Shown piece after piece: positions 1-6,182 of a DNA stretch of 8,419 nucleotides. Numbering within the stretch: position 1 is the first letter of the stretch; every line of letters begins with the position of its first letter. Source of the DNA: Inquilinus sp. (GTDB taxonomy: Bacteria > Pseudomonadota > Alphaproteobacteria > DSM-16000 > Inquilinaceae); NCBI GenBank assembly GCA_013003675.1, contig JABDIP010000261.1, forward strand, positions 1-8,419, in the 5' to 3' direction. The notes under the pieces were generated by a model that saw nothing but the letters and a program-made list of their open reading frames with translations, searched no databases and was not told the origin of the DNA. The position numbers and the translations under genes were made by a program.

Positions 1-45
1 ATCCAGCGCTCCCCGATGCGCCGCCTTCGCCAGCGTGATTCCTGG

Positions 46-65
46 ATTCCCGCCTGCGCGGGAAT
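46..65. repeat. REP-like palindrome, 8-bp stem
   Basis: The arms ATTCCCGC and GCGGGAAT are perfectly complementary around a 4-nt CTGC loop. The surrounding sequence (GGATTCCCGCC...GGGAATGACG) is of the type that recurs between genes in many proteobacterial genomes, so I read it as a copy of a dispersed palindromic element rather than a dedicated terminator. No U-run follows on either strand. The palindrome is seen directly; that it is dispersed is inferred from memory of similar elements. Confidence 0.6.
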
Positions 66-76
66 GACGTTCATTC

Positions 77-100
77 TTCGTGCCTTTGTGCCTTGGTGGT
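77..100. repeat. Three imperfect tandem octamers
   Basis: Three consecutive 8-mers read TTCGTGCC, TTTGTGCC and TTGGTGGT. The first two differ by one base and the third is more diverged. Sequences of this style (TTCGTG.CTTTGTG.CTTGGTGG) recur in intergenic DNA of several bacteria. It lies 11 bp after the REP-like palindrome and about 70 bp before kdsA, so it is in the likely 5' leader. No function can be assigned from sequence alone. Confidence 0.45.
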
Positions 101-168
101 AATCCGTTGTTCCGCGTCCCGCTCATCGAACGCACTCTCGCCAAACTCGCGTCTCAGAAACGAGTCCC

Positions 169-1017
169 ATGCCCATGACCAAGCCGCACCCCGTCCAGAT
201 CGGCGCCCTGACCGTCGCCAACGATCGTCCGTTCACGCTGATCGCCGGCCCGTGCGCCCTGGAGAGCCGGGACCATGCCCTGGAGATGAGCCAGGCGCTG
301 GTCGAACTGACCGCCGATCTCGGCATCGGCCTGATCTACAAGACCTCGTTCGACAAGGCGAACCGCACCTCTGCGGACAGCCCGCGCGGGCTGGGCATCG
401 AGAAGAGCCTGCCGATCCTGGCGGAAGTGCGCGAGGCGAGAGGCTGTCCGGTGCTGACCGACGTGCATACCGCCGAGCAATGCGCCCAGGCGGCGGAGGC
501 CGTCGACGTGCTGCAGATCCCGGCCTTCCTCTGCCGGCAGACCGATCTGCTGCTCGCCGCCGCCGCCACCGGCCGCGCCGTCAACGTCAAGAAGGGCCAG
601 TTCCTGGCGCCCTGGGACATGGCCAATGTCGCCGCCAAGCTGGCCGGGGCCGGTAATCGCAACGTCCTGCTCACCGAGCGCGGCGTCAGCTTCGGTTACA
701 ACACCCTGGTCTCCGATATGCGGGCACTGCCGATCCTGGCCAAGACCGGCTATCCGGTGGTGTTCGACGCGACCCATTCGGTGCAGCAGCCGGGCGGGCT
801 CGGCGGCACCTCCGGCGGCCAGCGCGAGTTCGTGCCGGTGCTGGCCCGCGCGGCGATCGCCATCGGCGTCGCGGCGGTGTTCATGGAAACCCACCGGGAT
901 CCCGATAGCGCCCCCAGCGACGGCCCCAACATGGTTCCGTTCAAGGAGCTGCGCGGCGTCCTTGAGACACTGCTCGAATTCGACCGCATCGCCAAGGCAC
1001 GGCCGGTTTCGATCTAG
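169..1017 (+). CDS. kdsA: 3-deoxy-8-phosphooctulonate synthase (KDO-8-P synthase), metal-dependent type
   Basis: This cytosolic enzyme condenses phosphoenolpyruvate with arabinose 5-phosphate to give KDO-8-phosphate, the precursor of the Kdo of LPS inner core. The 282-residue protein is full length and carries the family blocks GPCALES, YKTSFDKANRTS, QIPAFLCRQTDLL, VNVKKGQFLAPWD, LTERGVSFGYN, FDATHSVQQPGG and FMETHRDPDSAPSDGP. Cys29, His203, Glu240 and Asp251 line up at a constant offset of 18 with the metal ligands Cys11, His185, Glu222 and Asp233 of the Aquifex aeolicus enzyme as I recall them. The E. coli metal-independent type has Asn at the Cys position, so this one should need a divalent metal. 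The start could be ATG 169 or ATG 175; the weak CGAG at 161-164 is better spaced for the second. The next gene begins 87 bp downstream. Confidence 0.97.
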   Translation: MPMTKPHPVQIGALTVANDRPFTLIAGPCALESRDHALEMSQALVELTADLGIGLIYKTSFDKANRTSADSPRGLGIEKSLPILAEVREARGCPVLTDVHTAEQCAQAAEAVDVLQIPAFLCRQTDLLLAAAATGRAVNVKKGQFLAPWDMANVAAKLAGAGNRNVLLTERGVSFGYNTLVSDMRALPILAKTGYPVVFDATHSVQQPGGLGGTSGGQREFVPVLARAAIAIGVAAVFMETHRDPDSAPSDGPNMVPFKELRGVLETLLEFDRIAKARPVSI

Positions 1018-1095
1018 CCCATGGCGGGCCGCGATGCCGGTCGGCCGTTTCCGAGCAACCTGATCGACGGCCCATGCGCGCGGCATCCGGCAGGC

Positions 1096-1100
1096 GGAGG
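1096..1100 (+). promoter_or_regulatory. Ribosome binding site GGAGG deciding the start of the hydrolase at 1105
   Basis: GGAGG ends 4 nt before ATG 1105. The alternative in-frame ATG at 1021, three bases after the kdsA stop codon, has no such site, and the 28 residues it would add look unlike a protein N-terminus of this family. Confidence 0.6.
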
Positions 1101-1104
1101 TCCG

Positions 1105-2187
1105 ATGTCCTTTGCGAAGATCGTTGCCGGCGCGTTCTTCCGGATCGTCGGCGCCGGCGGCCGGGCCTTCGACGCGATCGTCGTGAGCCTCGTGCCGCGT
1201 CCGCAGGTGCCGAAGAAGCGGCCCTATGCGGTGCGGGAGGTGGCCGTACCGGGCGGCGCCGATGGCGTCACCCTCGCCGGCGAGTTGACGATGCCCGAGG
1301 GGGGCGGGCCCTTCCCGGCGGTGGTCATGGTCACCGGGAGCGGACCCCAGGACCGCAATGAGGAAGTCGCCGGCCACAAGCCGTTCCTGGTGCTGTCGGA
1401 CCGTCTCACCCGGCGCGGCTATGCGGTCCTGCGTTGCGACGATCGCGGCGTCGGCGGCAGCGGCGGCGACTTCGCGGCCGCCGCGACCCCGGACTTCGCC
1501 GCCGATGCGGCGGCCGCGCTGGCCTGGGTGCGGGGCAACCCGGCCATCGACGCGGAGCGGGCCGGCTTTGTCGCCCATTCCATGGGCGGCGCCGTCGCCG
1601 CGATGGCGGTGCCGATGGAGCGGCCGGATTTCATGGTCCTGCTCGCCGTGCCGAGCCAGGTGCTGTCCGCCGTCGTCCTGCGACAGCAGGCGGAGATCGG
1701 CCGGGCGTCCGGGATCGACGAGGCGATGCTTGCCATTCAGGTCAACCAGGCGGCGCGGCTGATGGAGATCCTGCAGTCCTCGGAAACGCCGGGCGAGGCC
1801 GGGGAACGGATCCGGTCCTTCCTCGGCGGCGAAGGCGCCCCCGAAGCCGATATCCGCGCGAACCTCGATTTGTGGGCGACACCCTGGGGGCTGTCGATCG
1901 TCGATTTCGACCCCGTCTCGGCGCTTTGCGCCTATGACGGGCCGGTGCTGGCGCTCTTCGGCGACAAGGATCTGCAGGTCTCCGCCACGGCCAATGCGCC
2001 GGGCATGACCTCGACGCTGGTCGACGCCGCCTCCGAAGTGCTTATCCTGCCGGGGCTCAACCACCTATTCCAGCCGTCGGAAACCGGATTGCCGCAGGAC
2101 TATTGGAAGATCAGGACGACCATCGACGAAGGCGCGATGAACGCCATCGCCGATTGGCTGGATCGCGCCCGGGCAACCCCGGAATGA
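1105..2187 (+). CDS. Alpha/beta hydrolase (GSGPQDR family, COG1073-like)
   Basis: This 360-residue protein is a predicted serine hydrolase of unknown substrate, probably an esterase or acyl hydrolase. Residues 75-94 give the oxyanion-region block VTGSGPQDRNEEVAGHKPF, followed by LTRRGYAVLRCDDRGVGGS (101-119). The nucleophile elbow is AHSMGG with Ser159, the acid is probably Asp289 in FGDKDLQV, and the base is His320 in LPGLNHLFQ. All three lie in the expected order and context. The usual elbow in relatives I recall is GHSEGG, so Ala157 and Met160 are small departures. The N-terminus has a hydrophobic stretch (about 4-30) that may be a membrane anchor or uncleaved signal. The start at 1105 is chosen for its GGAGG. 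It follows kdsA on the same strand, and its stop overlaps the next start (ATGA), implying translational coupling. Confidence 0.88.
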   Translation: MSFAKIVAGAFFRIVGAGGRAFDAIVVSLVPRPQVPKKRPYAVREVAVPGGADGVTLAGELTMPEGGGPFPAVVMVTGSGPQDRNEEVAGHKPFLVLSDRLTRRGYAVLRCDDRGVGGSGGDFAAAATPDFAADAAAALAWVRGNPAIDAERAGFVAHSMGGAVAAMAVPMERPDFMVLLAVPSQVLSAVVLRQQAEIGRASGIDEAMLAIQVNQAARLMEILQSSETPGEAGERIRSFLGGEGAPEADIRANLDLWATPWGLSIVDFDPVSALCAYDGPVLALFGDKDLQVSATANAPGMTSTLVDAASEVLILPGLNHLFQPSETGLPQDYWKIRTTIDEGAMNAIADWLDRARATPE

Positions 2188-3401
2188 CCGGCGCCGGCCG
2201 CAAGAGGATGGACGCAATCCGAGAAGGGCCACGATCCGCGCCGGGTTGGCGACGGATCGGATTCTTGCCGCTGGCGCTGCTGCTCCTGTTGGCGGCCTGC
2301 GGTCCGCGCGCCGACGAGGCGCGGCTGCTGCTGGAGGACATCGCCGGCGGCGGGGCGCCCTCCGTCCTGACCCGGACGACGCCGGCCCCGATCCGCCAGG
2401 ACGCCGTCTGGCGCGTCGAGGGCCGCGACGGCGCGGGCGACCTCTATCTGTCGCCGGAAGGGCCGCTGGCCCGGCTGGTGCTGGTGCCTGGCCTGACCCC
2501 CGAGGGTCCGCGCGACCGGCGTCTCGTGGTGTTGGCCGAGGCGCTGGCCCGGGCCCGGTTCGCGGTCCTGGTGCCCGACCTGCCCAATCTGCGCCGGCTG
2601 ACCGTCGATCCGTCGGATGCCCGCGCCATCGCCGATGCGGTCGTCGCTTTCGGCGGCCTGCCCGCACCGGGGGCGCCGGCACACGCCGTCGGGCTGGCGG
2701 CGGTGTCCTATGCGGTCGGACCGGCGCTGCTCGCCGCCCTCGAGCCGGACGCCGCGGCGAAAACCCAGTTCATCGTCGCCATCGGCGGCTATTACGACAT
2801 GGCCGCTGTGCTGACCTACCTGACCACCGGGCGATACCGTGCCGGCGCCGGGCAGCCCTGGCAGGAGGGACAGCCGCGCGGCCTGGCGAAATGGCTGTTC
2901 GTCGCGGTCAACGCCGAGCGCCTCGACGATCTCGCCGACCGGGCGCTGTTCGCGGCGATCGGCCGCCGTCGCCAGGTGGATCCGGCCGCCCCGGTGAGCG
3001 ATTTGGCGGCGCGGCTCGGGCCGCAGGGGCGGGCGCTGCTGGCCCTGCTGGAGAATGAGGATCCGGATGCGGTCCCGGCGCTGATCGCGGCGCTGCCGCC
3101 GGATCTGCGCGACACCTTCGCGGCGCTGTCGCCGTCGCACCGCGACCTCCGCGCCTTGCGGGCGCGGCTGATCCTGGTGCATGGCCGCGACGATCCGGCG
3201 GTTCCCTTTACCGAGAGCTTCGCTTTGGCGGCGGCGGTCGGGCCCGGACAGGCGCGGCTGTTCCTGATCGACGGGCTCGACCATGTCGATTTCCGCGCGG
3301 ATTTGGGCTTCTCCGACCGGCTCGTGCTGTTGGAGGCAGCCAAGGCCGTGTTGGCCGAGCGGGACTGGATTTCATCCCGGCTGCCGGCCGGGGCTCGATG
3401 A
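2184..3401 (+). CDS. Predicted lipoprotein with alpha/beta-hydrolase-like fold
   Basis: This 405-residue protein begins with a basic region and a hydrophobic run ending in a lipobox, LLLLLAAC (Cys39), which predicts signal peptidase II cleavage and a lipid anchor in the envelope. The mature part has an alpha/beta-hydrolase layout: RLVLVPGLTPEG near 97-108, ARFAVLVPDLPNL near 124-136, a possible nucleophile at Ser175 in AAVSYAVG, an acid in LVHGRDDPAVPF (Asp336 or Asp337) and a base at His367 in DGLDHVDF. The Gly residues usual around the nucleophile are replaced by Ala, so catalysis is uncertain. ATG 2184 overlaps the preceding stop codon; ATG 2208 is a possible alternative that would keep the lipobox. 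The 3' end overlaps the next gene by ATGA. I recognise the fold but no named family. Confidence 0.8.
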   Translation: MTGAGRKRMDAIREGPRSAPGWRRIGFLPLALLLLLAACGPRADEARLLLEDIAGGGAPSVLTRTTPAPIRQDAVWRVEGRDGAGDLYLSPEGPLARLVLVPGLTPEGPRDRRLVVLAEALARARFAVLVPDLPNLRRLTVDPSDARAIADAVVAFGGLPAPGAPAHAVGLAAVSYAVGPALLAALEPDAAAKTQFIVAIGGYYDMAAVLTYLTTGRYRAGAGQPWQEGQPRGLAKWLFVAVNAERLDDLADRALFAAIGRRRQVDPAAPVSDLAARLGPQGRALLALLENEDPDAVPALIAALPPDLRDTFAALSPSHRDLRALRARLILVHGRDDPAVPFTESFALAAAVGPGQARLFLIDGLDHVDFRADLGFSDRLVLLEAAKAVLAERDWISSRLPAGAR

Positions 3402-4264
3402 GGGTGGCGGTGATGGCAGGCAAACGCCGGCGGCGCTTCAGGCGGATCGCCCGCCGGGTGAGCCATGCCGGCATGCTTGCCGTCGCGGTTTTCGTCCCGC
3501 TCCTCCTGCTGCGCGCGCCGACCCATGACAAGGACTGGGCCCGGGAACACGCGCTGTTGCCGTCCGTCGCCTTCGACGGCGATATGGCGACCGTGCGCAA
3601 TGTGCGGAAATTCCGCTATCGCGGCGACGGCACCATCGCGGCGGCGGTCTACGAGGATCGCGCCTACGACCTCTCGCGACTGACTAGCGTCTGGTACGGC
3701 ATCACCCATTTCTCAAAATTCGACGGCCTCGCACACACCTTCCTCAGCTTCGGCTTCGCCGACGGCGCCTATCTGGCGTTGTCGATCGAGGCCCGCCGGA
3801 CCGGCGGCGAGACCTACAGCCCGGCCCGCGGCCTGTTCCGGAACTACGAACTGATCTACGTGCTCGGCGACGAACGCGACGTCATCGGGCTACGCAGTCA
3901 TGTCCAAGGGCACCGTGTCCAGCTCTACCCGATCCGCATCGCGCCCGAACTCGGGGCGGAACTGCTGCGCGCCATGCTCATCGAGGCCGACGAGATCAAC
4001 CGGCGCCCGCGCTTCTACAACACGCTGATCGACAACTGCACCACCGGCATCGCCAAACACGCGACGCCGATGCCGGCCTGGCGCCGGGTCTTCGATTACC
4101 GGATCGTGTTTCCCGGCTTTTCCGACCGCCTGGTCCACAATCTCGGCCTGCTGGAGCCTGGGGTATCGCTGGACGAGGCGCGCCGCCGCGCCACCATCGA
4201 TCCCGCCGCCGCACCGTTGGCCGGGGAGGGGTTCTCGACCCGGCTGAGGAAGACGCTGGGCTGA
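3398..4264 (+). CDS. Membrane-anchored DUF4105 protein (Lnb N-terminal periplasmic domain-like)
   Basis: The 288-residue product has a very basic N-terminus and one hydrophobic segment (about 25-39), so it should be anchored in the inner membrane with the rest in the periplasm. The remainder matches the DUF4105 pattern I recall: VRNVRKFRYRG (66-76), AYDLSRL, LAHTFLSFGFADG (111-123), LSIEARR (128-134), GLFRNYELIYVLGDERDVIGLR and FYNTLIDNCTTGIAKH (206-221). His113, Glu131 and Cys214 are candidate catalytic residues of a papain-like fold. This domain forms part of Lnb, a lipoprotein N-acyltransferase of some Firmicutes; whether the stand-alone proteobacterial form has that activity is unknown. 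Its start overlaps the upstream stop (ATGA); ATG 3413, with AGGG 8 nt upstream, is a fair alternative. It is the last gene of the packed cluster. Confidence 0.85.
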   Translation: MRVAVMAGKRRRRFRRIARRVSHAGMLAVAVFVPLLLLRAPTHDKDWAREHALLPSVAFDGDMATVRNVRKFRYRGDGTIAAAVYEDRAYDLSRLTSVWYGITHFSKFDGLAHTFLSFGFADGAYLALSIEARRTGGETYSPARGLFRNYELIYVLGDERDVIGLRSHVQGHRVQLYPIRIAPELGAELLRAMLIEADEINRRPRFYNTLIDNCTTGIAKHATPMPAWRRVFDYRIVFPGFSDRLVHNLGLLEPGVSLDEARRRATIDPAAAPLAGEGFSTRLRKTLG

Positions 4265-4295
4265 GCCGTTGCCGGCGGACCTAATTCGGGAACCG

Positions 4296-4313
4296 GATAC
4301 GGTGCACCGTATC
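4296..4313. repeat. 18-bp perfect palindrome (operator or hairpin candidate)
   Basis: GATACGGTG is followed directly by its exact reverse complement CACCGTATC. It starts 31 bp after the DUF4105 stop codon. It could fold as a 7-bp stem with a TGCA loop, but no U-run follows, so it is a poor intrinsic terminator. A gapless even-length palindrome is also the usual shape of a dimeric repressor site, for example of the TetR or LacI type. No regulator gene is present in the window. Confidence 0.6.
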
Positions 4314-4324
4314 AGGCCGATTGA

Positions 4325-4471
4325 GGCGCCGGCTGTATCTCCGCCACCGCGCGCACCAACCCGGCTGCGATCCATGGGCTGTACGCCGACTGGCGGTCGG
4401 AAGGGACCGACGCGATGCCGGCGAAGCTCGCCGAGGCGGCGGCGGTCAGCGCCTGGCCCGGCCACGCCGCC
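4325..4471 (+). pseudogene. Possible decayed coding fragment, family unknown
   Basis: Between a TGA (4322-4324) and the inverted repeat at 4471 one frame stays open for 49 codons. By hand count, 45 of these 49 third positions are G or C, against about 34 of 49 at each of the first and second positions, which is the signature of coding DNA in this genome. The eight following codons to the TAA at 4493-4495 all end in A or T, so the coding character stops abruptly. There is no start codon except an internal ATG at 4415 without a ribosome binding site. The translation includes IHGLYADWRSEGTDAMPAKL, which I do not recognise. It may be the 3' remnant of a lost gene. Confidence 0.35.
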
Positions 4472-4491
4472 CTACAACCAAGTATTGTAGG
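4471..4491. repeat. Inverted repeat, 7-bp arms with 7-nt spacer
   Basis: CCTACAA and TTGTAGG are exact reverse complements separated by CCAAGTA. This short AT-richer element sits exactly where the preceding coding-like fragment ends and 122 bp before the start of the secreted-protein gene. It may be a regulator site for that gene or the scar of a junction. No match to a named operator is claimed. Confidence 0.45.
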
Positions 4492-4599
4492 TTAAGCCGA
4501 TCTTTACCGCCATGTCGGCATTATCGCCCCGCCTCATGACGGGCTGAATTCCGGTCGGTGGCGGAAAGGCGGCCCGCGGCGCGCGACGAGAACGGTGAA

Positions 4600-4605
4600 A
4601 AGGAG
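4600..4605 (+). promoter_or_regulatory. Ribosome binding site AAGGAG deciding GTG start at 4613
   Basis: A full AAGGAG lies 7 nt before GTG 4613. The upstream in-frame GTG 4595 would place this motif inside the coding region and adds only six residues (MKRSTP) ahead of a normal signal peptide start. Confidence 0.7.
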
Positions 4606-4612
4606 CACACCC

Positions 4613-5287
4613 GTGCGAACGCGTTGGCTGATTTTTCTTGCCCTTGTCATCCATGCGCCGGCCGTCCAGGCCACACAGGAACTGGAAAACGACCCGGGCC
4701 ACCCGATGTCGTACGCCGACTCCGACCTGTCGGAGCTGGACGATCACGTCTTCGACGATAACTCTCGCGGCATGCTGTACCCACACGGAACCGGGGACGA
4801 GGGGCAGGCCGTTGACCTTCCGCTCGGCACCAGCCTGGTGCGGCGCGTCCGCTTGTTCGATCGCCAGATCGCCTACCGCAACGACCGGAAGGCCTGCGTG
4901 ACGTTCGAACTGCCGGTCCGCCGGCCACAGGCCGTTCAGGCGATCAACATGTACCTCGAGGCCTATAACGACGATTCGCAGTATCTGCGGGCAATCTGGT
5001 TCGAAGTCGACGGAATTGGCGGCTATCTGGGCGTCCAAAGGGTCGCCGAGGGACAGGTGCGCGGCGATGGCACGATTCGCCCCAGAGAATTGAAAAGCTG
5101 GCGGCTGCCGCTAGGCAGGTTCCCCATTTCGATCGAGGGCGAGACGATTCCGGAGTTCGATTACGCCAGTCGGCTCAGTGTGGCGGGAACGCACACCGTG
5201 TGCAGCTGGATCAGCACCTACGCTCAGTACGGCCCGAATTCCTGGATCACTCTCGACCTCGAAATCGTATTGAATACCGAAAAATAA
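4613..5287 (+). CDS. Small secreted protein of unknown function
   Basis: I do not recognise this 224-residue protein. It starts MRTRWLIFLALVIHAPAVQA, a typical Sec signal peptide with probable cleavage after Ala20 (AVQA/TQ), so the mature product of about 204 residues should reach the periplasm or beyond. The mature part is acidic at first (residues 21-52 are rich in Asp and Glu), then mixed with many aromatic and Val/Ile residues, in keeping with a beta-rich fold. It has only two cysteines, Cys95 and Cys197, which could form one disulfide after export. No transmembrane segment or catalytic motif is visible. The start is GTG with a strong AAGGAG. Codon use is visibly less G/C-extreme than in kdsA or eno, and decayed sequence lies on both sides, both consistent with acquisition by transfer. 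Confidence 0.75.
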   Translation: MRTRWLIFLALVIHAPAVQATQELENDPGHPMSYADSDLSELDDHVFDDNSRGMLYPHGTGDEGQAVDLPLGTSLVRRVRLFDRQIAYRNDRKACVTFELPVRRPQAVQAINMYLEAYNDDSQYLRAIWFEVDGIGGYLGVQRVAEGQVRGDGTIRPRELKSWRLPLGRFPISIEGETIPEFDYASRLSVAGTHTVCSWISTYAQYGPNSWITLDLEIVLNTEK

Positions 5288-5726
5288 TATCGAGGGGGCC
5301 TGACTTGGGATTGCCGGTCTGGCGCCGGTCCGGCTCACCGCATCACTCGTTCCGACGTTTGACAATGCCAACATCGATGCCGATCGGCTCCAGGGCGCGT
5401 CACGGTCGATCCCGCCGCCGCGCCGCCGCCAGGCGAAGAGTCCTCCACGCGGCTGACGAAGGCCCTCGGCTGATCGGACCATTCCCCAAATGTCGAATCG
5501 CAATAGGTTGGCCGAACCCCGCCTCGGGGCCGGACCGTGACCGGATTGACAGCGGCCGGACGCCTCCCCATTTCGGGTGCGGGGTTGAAGGTCCCCGCCG
5601 CTCGCGGGCGCAAGCCTTGGTGAAATCCTTCTTCCGATCCTATCCGCCGAACCCAGTGTCATGCGGATCGATGGCAATGCGAGCACCGTCCCTTATCCCG
5701 CATGCAGCGCTGCGTGAGGCATTGTG
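5288..5726. other. Intergenic stretch holding a DUF4105 remnant; rest featureless
   Basis: The first part contains the DUF4105 gene remnant at 5311-5473. From 5474 to 5715 I see no gene. There is a CCCCG/CGGGG hairpin with a 3-nt loop at 5517-5529 and a TTGACA at 5546-5551 that resembles a -35 box but has no convincing -10 box at the right distance. GAGG at 5716-5719 serves the next gene. Confidence 0.6.
5311..5473 (+). pseudogene. Frameshifted C-terminal remnant of a second DUF4105 gene
   Basis: The last 24 codons here (5402-5473, including TGA) align without gaps to the last 24 codons of the intact DUF4105 gene (4193-4264). Sixteen of 23 residues are identical (TVDPAAAPPPGEESSTRLTKALG against TIDPAAAPLAGEGFSTRLRKTLG), many identical residues use different synonymous codons, and both end at the same stop position. 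Upstream, 5311-5328 encodes LPVWRR and matches MPAWRR of the intact gene (4070-4087) at 16 of 18 bases. These two blocks are 91 bp apart here but 123 bp apart in the intact gene, a net loss of 32 bp that breaks the frame. No start codon or catalytic NCTT region is present. It begins 23 bp after the secreted-protein gene, whose arrival may have removed the rest. Confidence 0.75.
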
Positions 5727-6170
5727 ATGACCGGATCGTCCCTTCCGCTCCCCTCGATCGAGGCCTTGAAGACTCAGGCGAAGCGCCTGCGCGCCACGCT
5801 GGCGGCCGACGGCACGTCGATCGGCCACGGCCGGTCGCTGGAGCTGCTGGCGCATCAGCACGGCTACAAGGACTGGAACACCCTGCATGCCGCCATCGGC
5901 AACCGGCCGCGGCCGAGCCCGGTGGCGGTCGGCGACCGGGTCGGCGGGCACTATCTGAGCCAGCCCTTCGACGGCGAGGTTATCGGCGTCCAGGCGCTGA
6001 CGACGCCGGACCGCTACCGGGTCACCCTGCGGTTCGACGAGCCGGTCGACGTGGTGACCTTCGACAGCTTCTCGGCCTACCGCCGGCGGGTGACCTGCAC
6101 CATCGACCGCGCCGGCCGGACGGCGGAAAAGACCTCCGACGGCCGGCCGCACATGGTACTGCGGCTGTAG
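5727..6170 (+). CDS. Glyoxalase_8 domain (glyoxalase superfamily-like) small protein
   Basis: This 147-residue soluble protein has an N-terminal block, IEALKTQAKRLRATLAADG (11-29) followed by SIGHGRSLELLAHQHGYKDWNTLHA (31-55), typical of proteins labelled 'glyoxalase superfamily' (Pfam Glyoxalase_8 as I recall it). Despite the name, no metal-binding glyoxalase site is evident and the function is unknown. The C-terminal half (66-147), with VGDRVGGHYLSQPFDGEVIGV, VTLRFDEPVDVVTFDSFSAYRRRV and AEKTSDGRPHMVLRL, looks like a small beta-barrel and is found with this N-terminus in alphaproteobacterial relatives I recall. ATG 5727 is chosen because GAGG lies 7 nt upstream; GTG 5724 would add one residue. 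It stands alone and faces the oxygenase gene. Confidence 0.75.
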   Translation: MTGSSLPLPSIEALKTQAKRLRATLAADGTSIGHGRSLELLAHQHGYKDWNTLHAAIGNRPRPSPVAVGDRVGGHYLSQPFDGEVIGVQALTTPDRYRVTLRFDEPVDVVTFDSFSAYRRRVTCTIDRAGRTAEKTSDGRPHMVLRL

Positions 6171-6182
6171 CCCGCCCATTTC

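Larger units (their letters stand above)
4265..4612. other. Intergenic accessory stretch with palindromes and a coding-like fragment
   Basis: No intact gene is supported in these 348 bases. They hold an 18-bp perfect palindrome, a 49-codon open stretch with coding-like base use but no start codon, a 7-bp inverted repeat directly after it, and then about 100 bases leading to the ribosome binding site of the secreted-protein gene. The promoter of that gene presumably lies in 4490-4595, but I cannot point to convincing -35 and -10 boxes. Confidence 0.6.

Noticed and set aside
1..40. Possible end of a minus-strand gene
   Set aside because: Only about 13 open codons are visible before the REP-like element, with no start signal, so nothing can be claimed.
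1021..1104. Longer start of the first hydrolase, at ATG 1021
   Set aside because: It lacks a ribosome binding site and adds 28 residues of low-quality sequence, whereas ATG 1105 has GGAGG.
154..2064. A 636-codon open frame on the minus strand
   Set aside because: It lies antisense to kdsA and the first hydrolase, both clearly real. Its translation is rich in Arg, Gly and His, as expected for the shadow of high-GC coding DNA.
2100..3284. A 394-codon open frame on the minus strand
   Set aside because: It is the antisense shadow of the lipoprotein gene, with no recognisable motif and an Arg/Gln-rich translation.
4296..4313. Palindrome as a Rho-independent terminator for the operon
   Set aside because: No U-rich tract follows on either strand and the stem is AT-containing and short, so it is recorded as a palindrome instead.
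5546..5574. TTGACA as the promoter of the Glyoxalase_8 gene
   Set aside because: The hexamer at the right spacing (CATTTC) matches the -10 consensus poorly, and the site is about 150 bp from the gene.
5200..5727. A 175-codon plus-strand open frame
   Set aside because: It begins inside the secreted-protein gene, has no ribosome binding site, and crosses the DUF4105 remnant in the wrong frame for its conserved C-terminal end.
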